Shown in pieces: positions 12,001 to 23,388 of a DNA stretch of 64,000 nt. Origin of the DNA: Sipunculus nudus (taxonomy: Eukaryota; Annelida; Sipuncula; Golfingiida; Sipunculidae); the NCBI GenBank assembly GCA_026874595.1, contig CM049310.1, positions 89,907,556-89,971,555 of the forward strand, read 5' to 3'. The position numbers and the translations under genes are program-made. Within the stretch, counting starts at the first letter, position 1; every line of letters starts with the position of its first letter. The notes under the pieces are model-generated. The model ran no database searches and was not told where the DNA came from. It saw only the letters and a list, made by a program, of their open reading frames with translations.

Positions 12001-14714
12001 ATTCAACTTGTCAGGAGTCTTATTTATGACAGAAATCGTGCAAAACAGTAGAGATATTGAGATCAAATCAGAAAATAGGTCCCGAAAATCCATAATATCC
12101 AATTGATAAAAAAATGCAGAATTATACATTTCTGATTTTGATTGAACGAATTTGCCCTTTATTTTTATATTCATGAGCACGAACAGGCACTGTTATGTAG
12201 CCGGGGAACTAATCTTCGTCCCTATTTGTCAAAATCGTGTTTAAATTTGAGAGAACACATCATGTATGTGGTGTTTTTACAATAAGCAAAGCATGAGCAA
12301 AACGTAAACAAAGTGTAAGCAAAGGAATTAGGACTTCATAAATGCGATTTTCGACCGTTTTTTGAAGTTATAATGTATTATTCATCTTGTCAGGAGGCTT
12401 ATCTGTGACAGAAATCCTGCAAAACACTAGAGATATTGTGATCAAATGAGAAAATAGGTCCCGAAAATCCATAATATCCAATTGAGAAAAAAGCAGAATT
12501 ATACATTGCTGATTTTGATTGAACAAATTTGCTCATATTTTTATATTCAGGTGCACGAACAGGCACTGTTATGTAGCCCGGGAACTAGTCTTCGTCCCTA
12601 TGGGTCAAAATTGTGTTTAAATTTAGGAGAATACATCATTTATGTGGTGTTTTTACAATAAGCAAAGCATAAGCAAAACGTAAACAAATTGTAAGCAAAT
12701 GAATTAGTACTTCATAAAAGCGATTTTCGACCGTTTTCTGAAGTTATAATGTATTATTCAACTTGGTAGGAGTCTTATTTATGACAGAAATCGTGCAAAA
12801 CACTAGAGATATTATGATCAAGTGAGAAAATAGGTCCCGAAAATCCATAATATCTCATTTAAAAAAAAGTGAGAATTATACATTTCTGATTTTGATTGAA
12901 CGAATTTGCTCTTTATTTTTATATTCATGTGCACGAACAGGCACTGTTATGTAGCCCGGGTACTAGTCTTCGTCCCTACGGGTCAAAATCGTGTTTAAAT
13001 TTAGGAGAATACATCATTTATGTGGTGTTTTTACAATAAGCAAAGCATAAGCAAAACGTGGACAAAGTGTAAGCAAAGGAATTAGGACTCCATAAATGAG
13101 ATTTTCGACCGTTTATTGAAGTTATAATGTATTATTCAACTTGTCAGGAGTCTTATTTATGACAGAAATCGTGCAAAACAGTAGAGATATTGAGATCAAA
13201 TCAGAAAATAGGTCCCCAAAATCCATAATATCCAATTGAGAAAAATGCAGAATTATACATTTCTGATTTTGATTGAACGAATTTGCCCTTTATTTTTATA
13301 TTCATGTGCACGAACAGGCACTGTTATGTAGCCGGGGAACTAGTCTTCGTCCCTATGGGTCATAATCGTGTTTAAATTTGGGAGAATACATCATTTATGT
13401 GGTGTTTTTACAATAAGCAAAGCATAAGCAAAACATAAACAAAGTGTAAGCAAAGGAATTAGGACTTCATAAATGCGATTTTCGACCGTTTTCTGAAGTT
13501 ATAATGTATTATTCGACGTGTCAGGAGTCTTATTTATGACAGAAATTGTGCAAAACAGTAGAGATATTGTGGTCAAATGAGAAAATAGGTCCCAAAAATC
13601 CATAATATCCCATTAAGAAAAAAATCAGAATTATACATTTCTGAATTTGATTGAAAGAATTTGCTATTTATTTTTATATTCATGTGCACGAACAGGCACT
13701 GTTATGTAGCCCCGGAACTAGTCTTCGTCCCTATGGGTCAAAATCGTGTTTAAATTTAGGAGAATACATCATTTATGTGGTGTTTTTACAATAAGCAAGG
13801 CATAAGCAAAACGTAGTCAAAGTGTAAGCAAAGGAATTAGGACTTCATAAATGAGATTTTCGACCGTTTATTGAAGTTATAATGTATTATTCAACTTGTC
13901 AGGAGTCTTATTTATGACAGAAATCGTGCAAAACAGTAGAGATATTGTGATCAAATCAGAAAATAGGTCCCGAAAATCCATAATATCCAATTGAGAAAAA
14001 TGCAGAATTATACATTTCTGATTTAGATTGAACGAATTTGCTCTTTATTTTTATATTCATGTGCACGAACAGGCACTGTTATGTAGCCGGAGAACTAATC
14101 TTTGTCCCTATTTGTCAAAATAGTGTTTAAATTTGAGAGAATACATCATGTATGTGGTGTTTTTACAATAAGCAAAGCATGAGCAAAACGTAAACAAAGT
14201 GTAAGCAAAGGAATTAGGACTTCATAAATGAGATGTTCGACCGTTTTTTGAAGTTATAATGTATTATTCATCTTGTCAGGAGGCTTATCTATGACAGAAA
14301 TCGTGCAAAACACTAGAGATATTGTGATCAAATGAGAAAATAGGTCCCGAAAATCCATAATATCCAATTGAGAAAAAAGCAGAATTATACATTTCTGATT
14401 TTGATTGAACAAATTTGCTCTTTATTTTTATATTCATGTGCACGAACAGGCACTGTTATGTAGCCCGGGAACTAGTCTTCGTCCCTATGGGTCAAAATCG
14501 TGTTTAAATTTAGGAGAATACATCATTTATGTGGTGTTTTTACAATAAGCAAAGCATAAGCAAAGCGTAAACGAAGTGTAAGCAAAGGAATTAGGACTTC
14601 ATAAATGAGATTTTCGACCGTTTTTTGAAGTTATAATGTATTATTCGACGTTTCAGGAGTCTTATTTATGACAGAAATCGTGCAAAACAGTAGAGATATT
14701 GTGATCAAATCAGA
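9056..14714 (+). repeat. HOR family A, unit A3 (15 monomers, 5659 bp), fullest version
   Basis: The order is m1, m2, m3, m4, m5', x, y, m4, m5, m6, m7, m8, m9, m10, m11. It has both the four-monomer block seen in A2 and the m10-m11 pair seen in A1. A1 and A2 can each be derived from this arrangement by one loss, of 1510 bp or 754 bp respectively; the alternative of gains in the opposite direction is not excluded. Starts run 9056, 9433, 9810, 10187, 10563, 10942, 11319, 11697, 12073, 12452, 12828, 13206, 13583, 13961, 14338. Confidence 0.87.
13961..14714 (+). repeat. Two-monomer block m10-m11, present in A1 and A3, missing in A2
   Basis: m10 carries TTTAGATTG with CTAATCTTTGTCC and AATAGTGTTT; m11 carries AACAAATTTG, CCCGGG and a TAAACGAAG variant (AAAGCGTAAACGAAG here). 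The pair is 754 bp, exactly the length difference between A3 and A2. The same pair is at 3397-4150 in A1, and its relatives recur in family C at 26774-27527 and 31293-32046. A private difference here is GAGATGTTCG near 14230, where A1 has GAGATTTTCG. Confidence 0.8.
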
Positions 14715-16600
14715 AAATAGGTCCCGAAAATCCATAATATCCAATTGAGAAAAAAGCACAATTATACATTTTTGATTTTGATTGAACGAATTTGCTCTTT
14801 ATTTTTATATTCATGTGCACGAACAGGCACTGTTATGTAGCCGGGGAACTAGTCTTCGTCCCTATGGGTCATAATCGTGTTTAAATTTGGGAGAATACAT
14901 CATTTATGTGGTGTTTTTACAATAAGCAAAGCATAAGCAAAACATAAACAAAGTGTAAGCAAAGGAATTAGGACTTCATAAATGCGATTTTCGACCGTTT
15001 TCTGAAGTTATAATGTATTATTCGACGTGTCAGGAGTCTTATTTAAGACAGAAATCGTGCAAAACACTAGAGTTATTGTGATCAAGTGAGAAAATAGGTC
15101 CCGAAAATCCATAATATCTCCTTAAGAAAAAGCAGAATTATACATTTCTGATTTTGATTGAACGAATTTGCTCTTTATTTTTATATTCATGTGCACGAAC
15201 AGGCACTGTTATGTAGCCCGGGAACCAGTCTTCGTCCCTATGGGTCAAAATCGTGTTTAAATTTAGGAGAATACATCATTATTTGTGGTGTTTTTACAAT
15301 AAGCAAGGTATAAGCAAAACGTAGACAAAGTGTAAGCAAAGGAATTAGGACTTCATAAATGAGATTTTCGACCGTTTATTGAAGTTATAATGTATTATTC
15401 AACTTGTCAGGAGTCTTATTTATGACAGAAATCGTGCAAATCAGTAGAGATATTGTGATCAAATCAGAAAATAGGTCCCGAAAATCCATAATATCCAATT
15501 GAGAAAAATGCAGAATTATACATTTCTGATTTAGATTGAACGAATTTGCTCTTTATTTTTATATTCATGTGCACGAAAAGGCACTGTTATGTAGCCGGAG
15601 AACTAATCTTCGTCCCTATTTGTCAAAATCGTGTTTAAATTTGAGAGAATACATCATGTATGTGGTGTTTTTACAATAAGCAAAGCATAAGCAAAACGTA
15701 AACAAAGTGTAAGCAAAGGAATTAGGACTTCATAAATGCGATTTTCGACCGTTTTCTGAAGTTATAATGTATTATTCGACGTGTCAGGAGTCTTATTTAA
15801 GACAGAAATCGTGCAAAACACTAGAGATATTGTGATCAAGTGAGAAAATAGGTCCCGAAAATCCATAATATCTCCTTAAGAAAAAGCAGAATTATACATT
15901 TCTGATTTTGATTGAACGAATTTGCTCTTTATTTTTATATTCATGTGCACGAACAGGCACTGTTATGTAACCCGGGTACTAGTCTTCGTCCCTACGGATC
16001 AAAATCGTGTTTAAATTTAGGAGAATACATCATTTATGTGGTGTTTTTACAATAAGCAAAGCATAAGCAAAACGTAGACAAAGTGTAAGCAAAGGAATTA
16101 GGACTCCATAAATGAGATTTTCGACCGTTTATTGAAGTTATAATGTATTATTCAACTTGTCAGGAGTCTTATTTATGACAGAAATCGTGCAAAACAGTAG
16201 AGATATTGAGATCATATCAGAAAATAGGTCCCGAAAATCCATAATATCCAATTGATAAAAAAATGCAGAATTATACATTTCTGATTTTGATTGAACGAAT
16301 TTGCCCTTTATTTTTATATTCATGAGCACGAACAGGCACTGTTATGTAGCCGGGGAATTAATCTTCGTCCCTATGGGTCAAAATCGTGTTTAAATTTAGG
16401 AGAATACATCATTTATGTGGTGTTTAAACAATAAGCAAAGCATAAGCAAAACGTAAACAAAGTGTAAGCAAAGGAATTAGGACTTCATAAATGAGATTTT
16501 CGACCGTTTTTTGAAGTTATGATGTATTATTCAACTTGTCAGGATTCTTATTTATGACAGAAATCGTGCAAAACAGTAGAGATATTGTGATCAAATGAGA
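14715..16600 (+). repeat. HOR family A, partial unit A4 (m1-m4, m5')
   Basis: Five monomers at 14715, 15092, 15469, 15846 and 16222 repeat m1, m2, m3, m4 and m5' at 5659 bp from A3. Variants seen only here include GGAACCAGTC near 15222, ATCATATCAG near 16213 and GGGGAATTAATC near 16354. The following x and y monomers (16601, 16978) belong equally to A and B. The y copy at 16978 has already switched to the B form (TTATGTGGTATT, AGTACTTCATAAATAAG), so the A-to-B transition lies within it. Confidence 0.8.
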
Positions 16601-18485
16601 AAATAGGTCCCGAAAATCCATAATATCCAATTGAGAAAAAAGCACAATTATACATTTCTGATTTTGATTGAACGAATTTGCTCTTTATTTTTATATTCAT
16701 GTGCACGAACAGGCACTGTTATGTAGCCGGGGAACTAGTCTTCGTCCCTATGGGTCATAATCGTGTTTAAATTTGGGAGAATACATCATTTATGTGGTGT
16801 TTTTAAATAAAGCAAAGCATAAGCAAAACGTAAACAAAGTGTAAGCAAAGGAATTAAGACTTCATAAAAGCGATTTTCGACCGTTATCTGAAGTTATAAT
16901 GTCTTATTCGACGTGTCAGGAGTCTTATTTATGACAGAAATTGTGCAAAACAGTAGAGATATTGTGGTCAAATGAGAAAATAGGTCCCAAAAATCCATAA
17001 TATCCCATTAAGAAAAAAAACAGAATTATACATTTCTGAATTTGATTGAAAGAATTTGCTATTTATTTTTATATTCATGTGCACGAACAGGCACTGTTAT
17101 GTAGCCGGGGAACTAGTCTTCGTCCCTATGGGTCATAATCGTGTTTAAATTTGGGAGAATACATCATTTATGTGGTATTTTTACAATAAGCAAAGCATAA
17201 GCAAAACGTAAACAAAGTGTAAGCAAAGGAATTAGTACTTCATAAATAAGATTTTCGACCGTTTTTTGAAGTTATAATGTATTATTCAACTTGTCAGGAG
17301 TCTTATTTATGACAGAAATCGTGCAAAACAGTAGAGATATTGTGATCAAATGAGAAAATAGGTCCCGAAAATCCATAATATCCAATTGAGAAAAAAGCAC
17401 AATTATACATTTCTGATTTTGATTGAACGAATTTGCTCTTTAATTTTTATATTCATGTGCACGAACAGGCACTGTTATGTAGCCGGGGAACTAGTCTTCG
17501 TCCCTATGGGTCATAATCGTGTTTAAATTTGAGAGAATACATCATTTATGTGGTGTTTTTACAATGAGCAAAGCATAAGCAAAACGTAAACAAAGTGTAA
17601 GCAAAGGAATTAGGACTTCATAAATGCGATTTTCGACCGTTTTCTGAAGTTATAATGTATTATTCGACGTGTCAGGAGTCTTATTTATGACAGAAATCGT
17701 GCAAAACACTAGAGATATTGTGATCAAGTGAGAAAATAGGTCCCGAAAATCCATAATATCTCCATAAAAAAAGCAAAATTATACATTTCTGATGTTGATT
17801 GAACGAATTTGCTCTTTATTTTTATATTCATGTGCACGAACAGGCACTGTTATGTAGCCGGGGAACTAGTCTTCGTCCCTATGGGTCATAATCGTGTTTA
17901 AATTTGGGAGAATACATCATTTATGTGGTGTTTTTACAATAAGCAAAGCATAAGCAAAACGTAAACAAAGTGTAGGCAAAGGAATTAGGACTTCATAAAT
18001 GCGATTTTCGACCGTTTTCTGAAGTTATAATGTATTATTCGACGTGTCAGGAGTCTTATTTATGACAGAAATCGTGCAAAACAGTAGAGATATTGTGATC
18101 AAATGAGAAAATAGGTCCCGAAAATCCATAATATCCAATTGAGAAAAAAGCAGAATTATACATTTCTGATTTTGATTGAACGAATTTGCTCTTTATTTTT
18201 ATATTCATGTGCACCAACAGGCACTGTTATGTAGCCGGGGAACTAGTCTTCGTCCCTATGGGTCATAATCGTGTTTAAATTTGGGAGAATACATCATTTA
18301 TGTGGTGTTTTTACATAAAGCAAAGCATAAGCAAAACGTAAACAAAGTGTAAGCAAAGGAATTAGGACTTCATAAAATCGATTTTCGACCGTTTTCTGAA
18401 GTTATAATGTATTATTCGACGTGTCAGGAGTCTTATTTATGACAGAAATCGTGCAAAACAGTAGAGATATTGTGATCAAATGAGA
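16601..18485 (+). repeat. HOR family B, unit B1 (5 monomers x-y'-z-w-v, 1885 bp)
   Basis: Starts are 16601, 16978, 17356, 17734 and 18109. x has TTTTTAAATAAAGC, TTATCTGAAG and GTCTTATTCG. y' has CCCAAAAATCC, CCCATTAAG, GAAAGAATTTGC and AGTACTTC. z has CTCTTTAATTTTT and ACAATGAGC. w has CTCCATAAAAAAAGC and GATGTTG. v has CACCAACAGG and AAAATCGATTTT. The five types return in this order at 19619 and 21504 with exactly 1885-bp unit length. Confidence 0.9.
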
Positions 18486-19618
18486 AAATAGGTCCCGAAA
18501 ATCCATAATATCCAATTGAGAAAAAAGCACAATTATACATTTCTGATTTTGATTGAACGAATTTGCTCTTTATTTTTATATTCATGTGCACGAACAGGCA
18601 CTGTTATGTAGCCGGGGAACTAGTCTTCGTCCCTATGGGTCATAATCGTGTTTAAATTTGGGAGAATACATCATTTATGTGGTGTTTTTAAATAAAGCAA
18701 AGCATAAGCAAAACGTAAACAAAGTGTAAGCAAAGGAATTAAGACTTCATAAAAGCGATTTTCGACCGTTATCTGAAGTTATAATGTCTTATTCGACGTG
18801 TCAGGAGTCTTATTTATGACAGAAATTGTGCAAAACAGTAGAGATATTGTGGTCAAATGAGAAAATAGGTCCCAAAAATCCATAATATCCCATTAAGAAA
18901 AAAAACAGAATTATACATTTCTGAATTTGATTGAAAGAATTTGCTATTTATTTTTATATTCATGTGCACGAACAGGCACTGTTATGTAGCCGGGGAACTA
19001 GTCTTCGTCCCTATGGGTCATAATCGTGTTTAAATTTGGGAGAATACATCATTTATGTGGTATTTTTACAATAAGCAAAGCATAAGCAAAACGTAAACAA
19101 AGTGTAAGCAAAGGAATTAGTACTTCATAAATAAGATTTTCGACCGTTTTTTGAAGTTATAATGTATTATTCAACTTGTCAGGAGTCTTATTTATGACAG
19201 AAATCGTGCAAAACAGTAGAGATATTGTGATCAAATGAGAAAATAGGTCCCGAAAATCCATAATATCCAATTGAGAAAAAAGCACAATTATACATTTCTG
19301 ATTTTGATTGAACGAATTTGCTCTTTAATTTTTATATTCATGTGCACGAACAGGCACTGTTATGTAGCCGGGGAACTAGTCTTCGTCCCTATGGGTCATA
19401 ATCGTGTTTAAATTTGAGAGAATACATCATTTATGTGGTGTTTTTACAATGAGCAAAGCATAAGCAAAACGTAAACAAAGTGTAAGCAAAGGAATTAGGA
19501 CTTCATAAATGAGATTTTCGACCGTTTTTTGAAGTTATGATGTATTATTCAACTTGTCAGGATTCTTATTTATGACAGAAATCGTGCAAAACAGTAGAGA
19601 TATTGTGATCAAATGAGA
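18486..19618 (+). repeat. HOR family B, short unit B2 (3 monomers, 1133 bp)
   Basis: The unit is x (18486), y' (18863) and a z-derived chimera (19241), and then the next x follows at 19619. The w and v monomers of the 5-monomer unit are missing. The third monomer carries the join between z and an m5'-like tail, so the shortening is explained by one unequal exchange between different monomer types. Confidence 0.87.
19241..19618 (+). repeat. Chimeric monomer z / m5'
   Basis: The first part is type z (CTCTTTAATTTTT, GAGAGAATACATC, ACAATGAGC near 19446). The last part is type m5' (AAATGAGATTTTCG, GTTATGATG, CAGGATTC). The other z copies read AAATGCGATTTTCG, GTTATAATG and CAGGAGTC at these sites. 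GTTATGATG is otherwise seen only in the m5' copies of family A (near 5954, 10859 and 16517). The switch falls between about 19455 and 19508. Because m5' is followed by x in family A, the chimera also explains why x comes next here. Confidence 0.82.
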
Positions 19619-21503
19619 AAATAGGTCCCGAAAATCCATAATATCCAATTGAGAAAAAAGCACAATTATACATTTCTGATTTTGATTGAACGAATTTGCT
19701 CTTTATTTTTATATTCATGTGCACGAACAGGCACTGTTATGTAGCCGGGGAACTAGTCTTCGTCCCTATGGGTCATAATCGTGTTTAAATTTGGGAGAAT
19801 ACATCATTTATGTGGTGTTTTTAAATAAAGCAAAGCATAAGCAAAACGTAAACAAAGTGTAAGCAAAGGAATTAAGACTTCATAAAAGCGATTTTCGACC
19901 GTTATCTGAAGTTATAATGTCTTATTCGACGTGTCAGGAGTCTTATTTATGACAGAAATTGTGCAAAACAGTAGAGATATTGTGGTCAAATGAGAAAATA
20001 GGTCCCAAAAATCCATAATATCCCATTAAGAAAAAAAACAGAATTATACATTTCTGAATTTGATTGAAAGAATTTGCTATTTATTTTTATATTCATGTGC
20101 ACGAACAGGCACTGTTATGTAGCCGGGGAACTAGTCTTCGTCCCTATGGGTCATAATCGTGTTTAAATTTGGGAGAATACATCATTTATGTGGTATTTTT
20201 ACAATAAGCAAAGCATAAGCAAAACGTAAACAAAGTGTAAGCAAAGGAATTAGTACTTCATAAATAAGATTTTCGACCGTTTTTTGAAGTTATAATGTAT
20301 TATTCAACTTGTCAGGAGTCTTATTTATGACAGAAATCGTGCAAAACAGTAGAGATATTGTGATCAAATGAGAAAATAGGTCCCGAAAATCCATAATATC
20401 CAATTGAGAAAAAAGCACAATTATACATTTCTGATTTTGATTGAACGAATTTGCTCTTTAATTTTTATATTCATGTGCACGAACAGGCACTGTTATGTAG
20501 CCGGGGAACTAGTCTTCGTCCCTATGGGTCATAATCGTGTTTAAATTTGAGAGAATACATCATTTATGTGGTGTTTTTACAATGAGCAAAGCATAAGCAA
20601 AACGTAAACAAAGTGTAAGCAAAGGAATTAGGACTTCATAAATGCGATTTTCGACCGTTTTCTGAAGTTATAATGTATTATTCGACGTGTCAGGAGTCTT
20701 ATTTATGACAGAAATCGTGCAAAACACTAGAGATATTGTGATCAAGTGAGAAAATAGGTCCCGAAAATCCATAATATCTCCATAAAAAAAGCAAAATTAT
20801 ACATTTCTGATGTTGATTGAACGAATTTGCTCTTTATTTTTATATTCATGTGCACGAACAGGCACTGTTATGTAGCCGGGGAACTAGTCTTCGTCCCTAT
20901 GGGTCATAATCGTGTTTAAATTTGGGAGAATACATCATTTATGTGGTGTTTTTACAATAAGCAAAGCATAAGCAAAACGTAAACAAAGTGTAGGCAAAGG
21001 AATTAGGACTTCATAAATGCGATTTTCGACCGTTTTCTGAAGTTATAATGTATTATTCGACGTGTCAGGAGTCTTATTTATGACAGAAATCGTGCAAAAC
21101 AGTAGAGATATTGTGATCAAATGAGAAAATAGGTCCCGAAAATCCATAATATCCAATTGAGAAAAAAGCAGAATTATACATTTCTGATTTTGATTGAACG
21201 AATTTGCTCTTTATTTTTATATTCATGTGCACCAACAGGCACTGTTATGTAGCCGGGGAACTAGTCTTCGTCCCTATGGGTCATAATCGTGTTTAAATTT
21301 GGGAGAATACATCATTTATGTGGTGTTTTTACATAAAGCAAAGCATAAGCAAAACGTAAACAAAGTGTAAGCAAAGGAATTAGGACTTCATAAAATCGAT
21401 TTTCGACCGTTTTCTGAAGTTATAATGTATTATTCGACGTGTCAGGAGTCTTATTTATGACAGAAATCGTGCAAAACAGTAGAGATATTGTGATCAAATG
21501 AGA
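19619..21503 (+). repeat. HOR family B, unit B3 (5 monomers, 1885 bp)
   Basis: Monomers x, y', z, w and v start at 19619, 19996, 20374, 20752 and 21127. The order and internal spacings (377, 378, 378, 375, 377) match B1 exactly. I noticed no substitution relative to B1 or B4 in the stretches compared, including the private variant GTGTAGGCAAAGG in the w monomer. Confidence 0.9.
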
Positions 21504-23388
21504 AAATAGGTCCCGAAAATCCATAATATCCAATTGAGAAAAAAGCACAATTATACATTTCTGATTTTGATTGAACGAATTTGCTCTTTATTTTTATATT
21601 CATGTGCACGAACAGGCACTGTTATGTAGCCGGGGAACTAGTCTTCGTCCCTATGGGTCATAATCGTGTTTAAATTTGGGAGAATACATCATTTATGTGG
21701 TGTTTTTAAATAAAGCAAAGCATAAGCAAAACGTAAACAAAGTGTAAGCAAAGGAATTAAGACTTCATAAAAGCGATTTTCGACCGTTATCTGAAGTTAT
21801 AATGTCTTATTCGACGTGTCAGGAGTCTTATTTATGACAGAAATTGTGCAAAACAGTAGAGATATTGTGGTCAAATGAGAAAATAGGTCCCAAAAATCCA
21901 TAATATCCCATTAAGAAAAAAAACAGAATTATACATTTCTGAATTTGATTGAAAGAATTTGCTATTTATTTTTATATTCATGTGCACGAACAGGCACTGT
22001 TATGTAGCCGGGGAACTAGTCTTCGTCCCTATGGGTCATAATCGTGTTTAAATTTGGGAGAATACATCATTTATGTGGTATTTTTACAATAAGCAAAGCA
22101 TAAGCAAAACGTAAACAAAGTGTAAGCAAAGGAATTAGTACTTCATAAATAAGATTTTCGACCGTTTTTTGAAGTTATAATGTATTATTCAACTTGTCAG
22201 GAGTCTTATTTATGACAGAAATCGTGCAAAACAGTAGAGATATTGTGATCAAATGAGAAAATAGGTCCCGAAAATCCATAATATCCAATTGAGAAAAAAG
22301 CACAATTATACATTTCTGATTTTGATTGAACGAATTTGCTCTTTAATTTTTATATTCATGTGCACGAACAGGCACTGTTATGTAGCCGGGGAACTAGTCT
22401 TCGTCCCTATGGGTCATAATCGTGTTTAAATTTGAGAGAATACATCATTTATGTGGTGTTTTTACAATGAGCAAAGCATAAGCAAAACGTAAACAAAGTG
22501 TAAGCAAAGGAATTAGGACTTCATAAATGCGATTTTCGACCGTTTTCTGAAGTTATAATGTATTATTCGACGTGTCAGGAGTCTTATTTATGACAGAAAT
22601 CGTGCAAAACACTAGAGATATTGTGATCAAGTGAGAAAATAGGTCCCGAAAATCCATAATATCTCCATAAAAAAAGCAAAATTATACATTTCTGATGTTG
22701 ATTGAACGAATTTGCTCTTTATTTTTATATTCATGTGCACGAACAGGCACTGTTATGTAGCCGGGGAACTAGTCTTCGTCCCTATGGGTCATAATCGTGT
22801 TTAAATTTGGGAGAATACATCATTTATGTGGTGTTTTTACAATAAGCAAAGCATAAGCAAAACGTAAACAAAGTGTAGGCAAAGGAATTAGGACTTCATA
22901 AATGCGATTTTCGACCGTTTTCTGAAGTTATAATGTATTATTCGACGTGTCAGGAGTCTTATTTATGACAGAAATCGTGCAAAACAGTAGAGATATTGTG
23001 ATCAAATGAGAAAATAGGTCCCGAAAATCCATAATATCCAATTGAGAAAAAAGCAGAATTATACATTTCTGATTTTGATTGAACGAATTTGCTCTTTATT
23101 TTTATATTCATGTGCACCAACAGGCACTGTTATGTAGCCGGGGAACTAGTCTTCGTCCCTATGGGTCATAATCGTGTTTAAATTTGGGAGAATACATCAT
23201 TTATGTGGTGTTTTTACATAAAGCAAAGCATAAGCAAAACGTAAACAAAGTGTAAGCAAAGGAATTAGGACTTCATAAAATCGATTTTCGACCGTTTTCT
23301 GAAGTTATAATGTATTATTCGACGTGTCAGGAGTCTTATTTATGACAGAAATCGTGCAAAACAGTAGAGATATTGTGATCAAATGAGA
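21504..23388 (+). repeat. HOR family B, unit B4 (5 monomers, 1885 bp)
   Basis: Monomers x, y', z, w and v start at 21504, 21881, 22259, 22637 and 23012, with spacings identical to B1 and B3. It ends the regular B block. The next monomer (23389) is a second v-like copy, with CACCAACAGG but TTTGTCCC and ACTTAAAGC. Confidence 0.9.
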
